A DNA stretch of 64,000 nt from NCBI GenBank assembly GCA_032209605.1, contig JASFXZ010000038.1, forward strand, positions 3,906,001-3,970,000, given 5' to 3'. Within the stretch, counting starts at the first letter, position 1. The number at the start of each line of letters is the position of its first letter. The translations under genes were made by a program, and so were the position numbers. Below the pieces are notes generated by a model. The model searched no databases and was not told the origin of the DNA. It saw nothing but the letters and a program-made list of their open reading frames with translations. Below are positions 47,301 to 56,714 of this stretch, piece by piece. This DNA comes from Mactromeris polynyma. Taxonomy: Eukaryota; Mollusca; Bivalvia; Venerida; Mactridae.

Positions 47301-50300
47301 AATGACCCTGATAAGATAGATTCATGATTATAGTATTATTATAGATCCGAGTTAATTTTTTGTATGGATTTATTTTTCAACACGTTGCAAAAACATTATT
47401 TCATTTAACATACCGGAAGACATCATTCTTTCTACGCCGTTTATCTTTTTTAAAGATATTTCTTGTTGCTATTCTAAAGTTTCACATTTTTCAGATGGCC
47501 CCATTGTTTGACCTTGAAGGTGCCGTCGTTACCTCTAACAAGAGTTTGTGTGGAACAGCAGATTTTTCGGCAGTACTGACTGTAATTATATTTCCGTCCA
47601 AAGAAAGGCTGACCTTTAAGTTTGTGATAAACAACATCAATGTTGAAATGTCAGTCGTATTGGACGTGACACCAGAAAAACATTTTGGTGACCAAAATAC
47701 AACAATGCAGTTTGAGATGGAAGGTGACAGTAATCTGAACATCGGTGGCCTTTCAGCATCATCCTACCGATGTGTAACAGAAGAAACAATGATCTTCAAC
47801 AGAGACGAGCCGTATTATATGACAATGAGTATAACTAACCTACAGGTACAGGCGTATAACATAGAAGGAGACACATTTGGACCAGGTAGGCGTTAGATAG
47901 CACAAATAATTATTCTCAAAACAGGTCTTTTTCTTTAACGATATCTTACGCAACACTTGTTTGCAGCGTCCCGTAAACGCTGAAAGTGTTATTTCTTACC
48001 TGAGTATATAGCACTTATTAAAACTTATTACGAACATTCAGTGTCGAACATGGTCACCCGCCCCCGCCGAAGATTTGTTTAGTTTAGTTGCCACGAAGTG
48101 AGAAAAAATGATTCCATGGGTGTTTTTTAGTTGTAATTTGAGCAAACAGTTATGAATCATTCTTCCGTAATCTTCATCACAAATAAAATAAGGAAGAGTA
48201 GAACATGATTGAACAAAGCACTTATTGTCAATATTCTCCTTCATTGTGTGGAGTTTCAACATAAACCATTCAATGGTTTCGGACTTATGCTTCGGACAAG
48301 AAAATGTAAGGTAATTCGAAAAAAGAGTTGTTGGTCTTGTATACAATTATAATTACACAATGCTCTCTATCATGTACAACAAAATCTATTCCATAATTTC
48401 GGAGAGATAGACTCACGGACGAAGACCATTACCACACCCCTTCCTGTGAGAGGATAATAGAAGTATTGATGATACCTAGAAGTTTGTCAAATAATACGCT
48501 TCATAATTATGTCTTTATCTATATATCTTGAAACAAACATAACTGCACATGTCTGGAAATAAAAAATCTATGAATGTTCGTGTTTTTGTAGCTGTTGAAT
48601 GTGCTCAAGACCCAGGTTCCACACAAGGACCGACAACTCTGCCTGTACCGGAAACCACACCGTTACCAGATGTCCCGATATATGTACTTAGACAAGACAA
48701 TGAAGCTTGTATTGTGCTCAAGGGACGATTGAAGTTCACCATCAAATATCAGAAGAACAGTGGTGATGTAAGTTCTAGACAAAAGAGATTGTCACGAGTT
48801 CTCCCTTTATTCATTCTATAGTTGTACTATAAATACATATACACTGTACTATATGGAAGGGATAAAGGGAGAGAACTCTAGAATGAATAAACGGAGTGAA
48901 CTCGTGACAATATCCTGTGGTTCCACACCTTGATGAATTCTGGGCTGGTCCATCCAGTTCATTGTTGATAATACGTCAGGAATACATGCCTATTTCCAAA
49001 CAATTGAAGCTTGGTGCATTTTTTCGCGCAGCCAATGAATTACGTCTCGACTCCGCAACACGTCAGTTTGATCAGTTAAAATGTATACGTCCGTTTAAGA
49101 TTAAATTTATTAGAACAAAATAATGATTCGATAAAATATCGCATTGTGTTATCTTTTACATGCACTGACGTCCCATGAAATAATTTAATTTACTGTTTTA
49201 CTTAACAAAAACGCCTTGCGAAACCACATAGTTTTGACATTTATCTGGGTACACTATTTGTTTATTCCAGACAGGGGAGGTAACTGTTTCGATGCCTGAA
49301 AATGTTAAAGTTAACGGAAGTTGTCGCTCGGATAATTCATCTCAAGTCCAGAATATAAGATTGACCTTCTTTGAAACATACTGGTTCCTTGACATTGAAA
49401 TAGGAAGGTTGTCTGATTCGCTGATAGGGCTTGATGATGAAACAGAATACGGTTGGCAGAAAATACGTCTTAGTTTTGACATGGATGACCATTTTGATGA
49501 CGCTGAGAAACAAGGTAGATAATCAGTCACATGTTGACTAATCACGTTCATAAAAGAATGTAGACATGGGTATACGTATACTTTTGTTTCAGATGTTATG
49601 GCGCCAACTCTAAATTACTTAACTTTACCTAAATGGTCAATAACTTAGCATCTCTGACGCTACTTCCGGTCACTGAGTCGTGAGCGTGAAATTTAGTCAT
49701 TTCTATGCATGGGAAAAAAAGTATTTCCCTAGTAACTGTTTTAACTATTTGATAAGATGTATAACATGACAACAATTTAGCGAAAGATTTGAATATTGCT
49801 CATATACCTCAACTTATGACATAGTGCAAGATATGCCGTCGCCTGCTAAAACAACTTGGTTCTAAATTCGCAAAAATCGCAATGATGCCTCCTTGATGAG
49901 ACTTAAAACATTGCCTATCAACTTCGTACTGAGGTAATTATGTCTGAACTCACACAGTGAACTGTATTTGGTTATAAATTGATAAAACTCTTGTTAAAAG
50001 GGTCGCTGCTACGTTGGAATAAGGTAACGAGACTATGAGTGGTCATAATTATATTGGTTACATAATGACGTACGATTTTAACTTTATTTTCAGGACAACG
50101 GAAGACGGTAGAGACAGAACAAATATCCAACAACTTCAAGGCTTCATCTGCTGGCTCGTATAAATGTAACTCTGAACAGGATATGGACTTACCTGACGAC
50201 GTTACCCTGGTTGTCAGTGACTTGCAATATTATGCATTTTCTGAAACAAGCGATACAGCATTTCCAGACTCAGGTTAGTTCCCTTTCCCCTGTGCAATTA

Positions 50301-52388
50301 TTTCACTTTATATAGTGTTCAGGTTATTTTCTGCCCAGTTTCGGTCTATTGTTGCCAGTTGTCTTGACTTGTCCTGTGAATTGTTCCATTCATTAATTCC
50401 CCCCTTAACTGTTTGTCCTCTTTGATTCTACTAGTTATTCACTATGATCTGCCAGGCCATTCCTTGCGCCTCTGTTCCCTAACGTATGTACCCTTTAAAT
50501 CTTCTCAAGTGTCTGTGTGGGGGGGCACTTAATTATGTGTGCGGCGTTCCCTGTTGCAACTTCTCTTGTGTTATAAAAAATATACACGTATACTTTAATG
50601 TGAGGTATGGAACTCTATTCCTGTAAATAAATATACGTTGTATATCTAATACAGATACATTCAAAAAATAATTATAGGAAATATTTAATGCTGAATCAAT
50701 AATATTACATTCTTCCATACATGCGTCTTATGTGAGGTGACTGTGGTTGTTTTATTTTATTTTCAGATCAGATCTTAACTTTTGTAGCTTTTAAAAATCT
50801 TATTTATCATTATAATTATGTTGTATGTATGAGCATGTGTTTATGTGCAGATATGTTTTAAATGTTGATTTCTTACATTGTTGTTGTTTGAATACCACAT
50901 TGTAAAAAATGTACAGTAAACCACTGCCATTGTTTCCCAATAGTAGTTGTCTTTGTTGCGAGGTGGTCAATTTATCGAGTTAAAATATAGAAACTAGATT
51001 AAAAACTATTCCATGAAACTATAGGCCTATGAATGAGGTGGTTTTAATTTCGTTGTGGTCGATAAGTGATATTTTACTGTACTTTATTTTTGACTATTTT
51101 TTCCCCATTCAAATATCTCGATCTCCCAACTTGGGTGACGTACAATAGTGCTGCAATTCTATCATTATTTCGATTTTTTAAAAACATGTTCTCTCTCAAA
51201 CTCGATTTTTCGGCTTAAAAAGCCTTTGCAAGAAGACTTAAACTATTATAATGCACAGTGTTATTTAGTAGTTACTAGAACAACAAGAAAATCATTGATG
51301 CAAAGCATCAAAGGTCGCCGCTAAAAGAATTGAACAAGAGCAAAGGAAATGTAGAATGATAGTTTGTTATTTACATTCTTTTGTACAAAAAAACATGTAA
51401 CTAAAGCATTACAATCCATTTTAGTAGTATCAAACACGTAAACAAAAAAATATTAATCTGTTTACAGACCCAGTTCCAACTTCTCTGTATATTAGCAAGG
51501 TCTTTGTTCACAAAAATAATAATATTTAAAATTACATTCTTTGAATCTTTTTCATAAATTCTCATTAAGTTTCTAAATAATTATCTCAGACTATCATGAC
51601 ACTCTAAATGTATCAGACATAGATTCGTTTTGAGAAATCAACTGTGTAAGGCAAGTCAAACGTATACTATATGTCATCTCATTTCTCGAAAATCTAAAAA
51701 TAACTGACCTCTACATTTATTTAAACCTTTCAAGTGTTAATATGAATGTTTTCTGAAAATCATCTTAATTAACTGTACAAGCAAAGCAATCTTCTCATTT
51801 CTGGAAAATACAAAATAGACCTTGACCATTTGAAATCGTGCACCACATGAGGGAATCTAAAAATAAACTTTCCGTAGACTGGTTTCAAATATTTTATCAG
51901 TCAAAATAGACCTTGACCATTTGAAATCGTGCACCACATGAGGAAATAAATTAAAAAATTAAAAAATAAAAATATTACAAATACTTTTTCTGTAAAACTT
52001 TATTGTCAGTGGGTAAAATTTATCTTGGATCGAATAATCTTGGAAAAAATTAAGTCACGTGCCCCTCCACCCACCTCCACACGTACAACAAAATATCCCA
52101 TTCTAGACAGTGCGGCGACAATAAGTAAATGGTACATCGTAATTTTGTCTTGCATTTTCAGGGGTTACTGAATGCGATGCAGACAAAGACGACGACGACG
52201 ATGATGAAGAACGAGTACTCATCACTGTTTTAGGCTCAGTCTTTGGTGGACTTGCTGTGGTTATCTTTACAATTGGGTTTATTTGGAAGATAAAGAGTCG
52301 AACACGTGTGAACTATGAAGTATTAGCTGGTGTATCGTATGACAGAAGTCTTAGAAGCGATACATCAACGGAAAAACGAATGTATTGA
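44338..52388 (+). CDS. LAMP-A: lysosome-associated membrane protein-like gene, 7 exons, 457 aa
   Basis: Coding exons: 44338-44386, 46372-46478, 47495-47885, 48592-48767, 49271-49514, 50094-50273, 52162-52388 (1374 nt including stop; intron phases 1,0,1,0,1,1). Residues 1-17 form a signal peptide (MKLFCFTLYILGLYMY). Domain 1 (about 27-190) starts PCILLNMNAVFNLT and domain 2 (about 217-390) starts ACIVLKGRLKFTIKY, both matching the LAMP domain opening C-hydrophobic-hydrophobic...F...Y. Each domain shows four cysteines in LAMP spacing. The hinge is short and Pro/Thr-rich (TTLPVPETTPLP). The NLT, NIT, NKS, NTT and NSS sequons fit a glycosylated luminal protein. An acidic run (392-399) precedes the transmembrane helix (401-424). 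The tail has YEVL (434-437), a YXX-hydrophobic sorting signal, then 20 unusual residues. Expected role: limiting-membrane glycoprotein of lysosomes/late endosomes. LAMP-B follows head to tail. Confidence 0.87.
44569..44807. mobile_element. CRE-bearing MITE, copy 3, in LAMP-A intron 1
   Basis: The inverted ends are 'tgagcgccgctgtacgaatt' and 'aaatcgtacagtggcgctca'. TGACGTCA occurs near both ends, and 'aacgtcacatgtgacgtcac' in the left half. It starts 183 bp after the exon 1 donor. Confidence 0.75.
44808..46371 (+). other. Remainder of LAMP-A intron 1
   Basis: AT-rich, with no recognisable repeat family or open frame with support. Confidence 0.4.
46372..46478 (+). CDS. LAMP-A exon 2 (start of luminal domain 1)
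   Basis: It reads KGADFRFGDTGKDPCILLNM, then NAVFNLTSTYNNITE; donor GAG|gtaagt. It aligns closely with LAMP-B exon 2. Confidence 0.85.
46479..47494 (+). other. LAMP-A intron 2 with degraded repeats
   Basis: About 46735-46930 has 'ccggattaaaggggttccgg'-type phrases of a decayed TIR element. About 47150-47270 has short direct repeats of 'cacccaaggggcaccaaa' type. 'tttttcggcgcagctgtgtg' at 47105 recurs at 62411 in LAMP-B intron 6. Confidence 0.4.
47495..47885 (+). CDS. LAMP-A exon 3 (bulk of luminal domain 1)
   Basis: It runs from MAPLFDLEGAVVTSNKSLCG to EPYYMTMSITNLQVQAYNIE; donor CCAG|gtaggc, phase 1. It carries two domain 1 cysteines (SLCG and SYRC). Confidence 0.87.
48592..48767 (+). CDS. 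LAMP-A exon 4 (end of domain 1, hinge, start of domain 2)
   Basis: It contains VECAQDPGSTQGPTTLPVPE, then TTPLPDVP, then ACIVLKGRLKFTIKY. Donor GAT|gtaagt. Confidence 0.87.
48788..48911. mobile_element. Hairpin MITE (ATTGTCACGAGTT family), copy 3, in LAMP-A intron 4
   Basis: Left 'attgtcacgagttctccctt' + 'tattcattctatag' is mirrored by 'ctagaatgaataaacggagt' + 'gaactcgtgacaat'. It starts 20 bp after the exon 4 boundary. Confidence 0.65.
49271..49514 (+). CDS. LAMP-A exon 5 (luminal domain 2)
   Basis: It reads TGEVTVSMPENVKVNGSCRS and ends near ...DDHFDDAEKQ; it contains the W-Q-K-I motif shared with LAMP-B (SWQKVVL). Donor CAAG|gtagat. Confidence 0.85.
50094..50273 (+). CDS. LAMP-A exon 6 (end of luminal domain 2)
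   Basis: It reads GQRKTVETEQISNNFKASSA and contains SYKC and VSDLQYYAF, matching LAMP-B exon 6 (also 180 nt). Donor TCAG|gttagt. Confidence 0.85.
50277..50566 (+). repeat. Dispersed repeat (AGTTCCCTTTCCCCTGTGCA), + copy, in LAMP-A intron 6
   Basis: It matches 54631-54960 in reverse complement ('ctgtgcaattatttcacttt', 'gccaggccattccttgcgcc', 'gttccctgttgcaactt') and 53330-53575 in the same orientation. The left end lies only 3 bp inside the intron. Confidence 0.65.
50914..51079. mobile_element. Diverged CAGTAAAACC MITE in LAMP-A intron 6
   Basis: TA + cagtaaacca... and ...gtgatattttactg + TA. Internally 'aatgaggtggttttaatttc'. Confidence 0.5.
51290..52161 (+). other. Rest of LAMP-A intron 6, with a 91-bp-spaced direct duplication
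   Basis: 'caaaatagaccttgaccatt' + 'tgaaatcgtgcaccacatga' occurs at about 51811 and again at about 51902. 'gtcacgtg' lies at 52054-52061. AT-rich otherwise. Confidence 0.5.
52162..52388 (+). CDS. LAMP-A exon 7 (transmembrane helix and cytosolic tail)
   Basis: It reads VTECDADKDDDDDDEER, then a helix starting VLITVLGSVFGGLAVVIFTI, then KIKSRTRVNYEVL and an extra 20 residues ending EKRMY and TGA. The GFGGLAV/VFGGLAV core is shared with LAMP-B. Confidence 0.87.
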
Positions 52389-52605
52389 TGTGCGAGTTTA
52401 TGTCAATACCGTTTTATTGAACATAGTCGATGACTTCAGACAAGTGTGTGTGACAATTTGTTGACACAAAACAATGCGATTTCATTCAATCTCTGTCTTC
52501 GATTCTGCGGAATATTTCTAGATATTTTAATACATATTTGTGCTGTAATTGCTTTAAATCTTGACATGATATGTGACTTATAATAACAGTACGTGAACAT
52601 ATATA

Positions 52606-52689
52606 ATTAAAGTATATAATAATGCACGTAAGTATGATGGGATGTCTCATCGGAGTGACGTGGCGAGCACAATCAGAAGATCTAATAAA
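52606..52689 (+). terminator. Candidate polyadenylation signals of LAMP-A
   Basis: ATTAAA at 52606-52611 and AATAAA at 52684-52689, about 220 and 300 bp after the stop codon. Confidence 0.4.
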
Positions 52690-53329
52690 CAATCAAATGT
52701 GTTTTCTGAATACAATCCCGGAAGTTTGTCAAAACTCCAAGGGTCGGGCGTTCCAGGCATTTAAAATCTGCTGGAAAAGATGTCTACGCCATGTCGACTG
52801 GGTTTATGTCCCTGGGTCGGTTTAAAAGAATGGTTTAAGAGAACATTTTTTCGTTGTTTGAAGTCGATGGTATTGCTCTCCTCCTCCCTCCGTGATGGCA
52901 AAACATTGATTGGTGCACTTTGCTTTTAGTTTGTTAATTCTGAACGTTTGTAAATAATGATTGTGTTTGTCTGTTGTGTAACTAATTTATTGTGTATGAC
53001 TTATACATGTACTTATATGATAATAATATGCATTATTCGCCCATTCTGTAGTTTGTTGCAGTAGCAACAACACCAGAAACAGTATTACTGCTCTTTCTGC
53101 TCACAGGTCTGACAGAATTTCGGCCGTAATTACAGCTAGCATTCTGTTAGTATTGGTGTATTTTGTGATAATGCGAATTGTATTAGTATTTTCTACAGCT
53201 GTTGAGATTTTTTTACGATTACCATTTCCGTTTTCCATACTGTCAGCAGTTTTGGTAAATTGTCTGTGTTTTACAATTAAGACATTTGTACAGTTGCCGA
53301 ATGCACGTCGACTGGTGTCGCAGTGAGCA

Positions 53330-53575
53330 TATTGTTGCCTGTTGTATTGACTTGCCCTGTGATCTTTGCCTTCTATTAATGCCCCCACTGTGTGTTCTCT
53401 TGATTCTCCTAGTTATTCCTTGCGCTTCTGTTCCCTTACGTATGTACCATTGAGACTCCTCAAGTGCCTTATGTTTTATGGATTTTTGTTTTCCCGGAGG
53501 TCTTTGTGGGGAGGCACTATGTCTTATGTTTGTGGCGTTCCATGTAGCACCTTTTTCTCTCTTTTACTACTGTTT
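53330..53575 (+). repeat. Dispersed repeat, second + copy
   Basis: 'ttgacttgccctgtga', 'gttattccttgcgcttctgt', 'ttacgtatgtacc' and 'gtggcgttccatgtagca' match the copy at 50277-50566 in order. Confidence 0.55.
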
Positions 53576-54385
53576 TGTTAACGGTTGTGTCGTATGGCTC
53601 TTTAAAATGATTAGATATTCATCAGAATGATGTGCATTATTGTAGATGTCACCATGACGGTCCACATTCAGTCGGTAAGCGAGAACATTCCCAATTATAT
53701 TTGTACTTGTTTTAGATTATATTAGAAACTGTGTACGAAATTATGAGTAACATGACCGCAATGTTTCATTTGACCATAGTGTTCTGTTGGCTTGATCATT
53801 AACATTATCAATACTTACTAAACAAAGACTGGTTTAAATCTGTGTTTGCGAGTTGGGTGCAGCGCCATAAAAAATGCGTACAATATGGCGGCGAATATTT
53901 CGAGAAAGAGTACATGTCACAGACATCAAACTCACAATTCGACGTTATGACGTTGATATGTGCGCCGCAGGTCCGTATGTCCTAATAGTCTTTTTAATGT
54001 CATTTCAACAACTTGTGAGGCAGTTCAATATAATGTTGTATACGTGTTGAGAAGATGCTGATGATGCAACATTGAAATTTTTAATATATGTTTTGTTGTT
54101 TTACAGTCATTGTCTTCGATTTAGTGGTACAACCCTTGTACGTTATTTATTTACAACTTAAATTGTAGTGTTGGTTGATTTTACTGTAAGGTCAGACCTG
54201 ATGTGTCCGATTCTGTCCGCAGTTAAACATGTTTAATAAAATATAATGTTACTAACATGATACTTTCATTTTTCAAGGGAGTTACCTGAGGCGAACTTTG
54301 CTATAAACTAGAACGCATGAAGTGTCTCCCTTTGACAAATCTTCATCTGCACAGTTTACACAAACTATAAAGATAATATCAATTA

Positions 54386-54554
54386 CAGTCGGACCTCGTA
54401 TACCTTCTATCCGAATACATGATAACATCCGAAATAAATATCAGTCCCGATATATCTTCTTAGGCACGTCGAATTGATATGGGGTATTCGAAACCATGTA
54501 TTATTTGAAACAAAATTTCGGACCAGATGAATTCGAATGAACGACGTCCGACTG
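54386..54554. mobile_element. MITE with CAGTCGGACCTCGT ends
   Basis: TA + cagtcggacctcgt at the left and acgacgtccgactg + TA at the right. 169 bp, no open frame. Its ends resemble those of Tigger/pogo-type elements. Confidence 0.65.
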
Positions 54555-54630
54555 TATTTTTATTAGATTGGGTACAAAATCGTAAACAAATGTTTGTGAG
54601 CACCTTAGTCAGATAATTCCTTGACACAAG

Positions 54631-54960
54631 AGAGAGAATAAGTTGGTACAGGGAACGTCACATACATAAGGCAGTGCCTCCCAACACAGTCCTCCGGGAA
54701 AACAACAATCCATAAAACATAAGATATTTGAGGAGGTTAAAGGGTACATACTTTAGGAACAGAGGCGCATGGAATGGCCTGGCAGACCATAAGGAATAAC
54801 TAGGAGAATCAAAGAGGACAAACAGTGAAGGGGGGGGGGATTAATGAATCGAAAAGATCACAGGACAAGTCAAGACAGCTGGCAACATAAGGCCGGAACT
54901 GTGCAGAAAATAACCTGAACACTATATAAAGTGAAATAATTGCACAGGGGAAAGGGAACT
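54631..54960 (-). repeat. Dispersed repeat, minus-strand copy
   Basis: Reverse complement of 50277-50566, including 'tgcacaggggaaagggaact' at its right end and a run of G at 54830-54840. Confidence 0.65.
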
Positions 54961-55670
54961 ATAACATACATTCAAAACACAAAAAGAAATACATTGCATA
55001 TGTAATAACCATACAGCGAATTACAGCCTTGGAACTGTCAGTAAAAATACTGGTCAGTAAACATCACCCAGTGAACAATTAGTACTCCTGCACAGTTGGT
55101 CCTCGTTATGTTACCGAATGCATTGTTGCACAAAACAAAGATGCAAACGATGTTGTTAAAACAACACTTTTACTGTACAATATCGATTTTAACTATTGAA
55201 AGTAGTTGAATGTTGCTACAAAGTTGTACAAGGTTGAAATTACCCACAATTGGTGTTATTCTGTCGGTAAACATATAGTGTTATAATGTATGTATCCACT
55301 TGTATTGTGGCTGCCTAATCCATGACCACAATGAAGTTTGGTACTCGTAACTTTGCCCATGTGTTTACTGTAGGTGAATATTTCTATGAAAGATGTACAA
55401 TCCAGGTGTCGTTTGTTCGAACACCGGGCGAAATCTATATGAATTTGTTGTAGTTTCTTTGCTTTTTTTTGTAAATTGGGCTTTACATAACATAAACAGC
55501 CAGCGTCATGTTGGGAAGAACCATCGACCAGCTGTCCTGCTTCCTGTCGTACAATGGTGGTATTCGAACCTGCAGCGACGAGGTGCAAGTGATTTGCAGT
55601 AGGCACCCACAACCTTTCGACAACGAAGACTGCTGAGGCGTAAGTTATCAATGCAATTATATCTGATTCC

Positions 55671-55797
55671 TGAAGGGAAGTTGGCAGTGACCTTGAGGAT
55701 GAGCCGTTTAGTTATTTATGGTAACCAAGCAACTGGTTAAGTCAACTGGTCGCCGTACGAAACTGGAATATTGATGAACGGCATTAAAGACAATAAT
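55671..55797 (+). repeat. SINE 3' portion
   Basis: 'gggaagttggcagtgacctt', 'ggttaagtcaactggtcgcc' and 'gaacggcattaaagacaa' follow the layout of the SINE tail at 61931-62166 ('ggttaggtcaactgaccgcc', 'gttaaacgcaataaaaa'). Confidence 0.45.
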
Positions 55798-55945
55798 GTT
55801 GTTGTATGCTGTGATCAGCTCGATGTTTATTGCTTTACTGATGGGTTTTGTATGTCGTATGCAGCATGGCATTAGATGTTTGTCTGTGTTGTTCGATAAT
55901 CGAATGCTGTGCTTTGTCTGTCATGCTCACCAAATATGTAATATA

Positions 55946-56259
55946 CAGTAAAACCTCAATAATAAGACCCCCCTTGGTACCGTTGGAACCTGGTCTTAGT
56001 ATTGAGGCTGAATAGAGAGCAAGACAGCGGAAATGGTCTTGAAAATTGTGTTCTTTTTATTGAGGTGGTCTTATTATTGAGGTTGTCTTATTATTGAGGT
56101 GAACTTATAAATGAGGTGATCTTATAAATGAGGTGATCTTATTACTTAGGTGGTCTTATTATTGAGGTGATCTTATTATTGAGATGGTCTTATTATTGAG
56201 GTGGTCTTATTATTGAGGTGGTCTTATTATTGAGGTGGTCTTTAAGTGGGGTTTTACTG
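55946..56259. mobile_element. CAGTAAAACCTCA MITE with internal 17-bp repeat expansion
   Basis: TA + cagtaaaacctcaataataa ... ggggttttactg + TA. The interior holds about nine units of about 17 bp, 'attgaggtggtcttatt', from about 56055 to 56235. It is the longest copy of this family in the window (314 bp). Confidence 0.75.
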
Positions 56260-56665
56260 TAGATTTGTTATTTATTCCAAAGTTTCTGTTTGTTACATGT
56301 CTAATGTCGTGCCCAGCTTAAAATTCAAACAAAATGAAAGTCGCGTTTCGTAGCAGGTACGGCATCGAGTTTTTTTATTTCACGCGCCGAAAGTTGTCTT
56401 TATTTCACCCTAGACAGGTTCATGCTTTATCTTCGACCAGTTACTGTGTATACATGTAATATTTCGATATCAACACAATACAAACAGAGGATGGACAGAT
56501 CATATCAAATTTATGCATACATTTATCTTATCTCACAATTACACATGCGTAAATAACACAAACTTACGTTCACATTTATGTAGATAGTCGCGAAATACTC
56601 GTATTTCCTTTTCTCCTTCCGTTGAAGTGAAATAAAAAAATCTACACTTAGTTATTGTGTATAAA

Positions 56666-56714
56666 ATGATGTGTACATTGAAATTTGCCGTTTTGTTTGG
56701 AATGTTAGTTGTGG
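56666..56714 (+). CDS. LAMP-B exon 1 (signal peptide)
   Basis: MMCTLKFAVLFGMLVV plus one base; donor GTGG|gtaggt. 49 nt, as in LAMP-A. Translation may start at either of two adjacent ATGs. Confidence 0.75.

Larger units (their letters stand above)
52700..56665 (+). other. Intergenic region between LAMP-A and LAMP-B
   Basis: Repeat-rich with no supported gene: dispersed repeats at 53330-53575 and 54631-54960, MITEs at 54386-54554 and 55946-56259, and a SINE tail at 55671-55797. The minus-strand open frame at 55256-55651 overlaps repeat DNA and shows no domain. Confidence 0.5.

Noticed and set aside
55256..55651. 131-codon minus-strand open frame between the LAMP genes
   Set aside because: It overlaps tRNA/SINE-like repeat sequence, has no recognisable domain and no splice partners.
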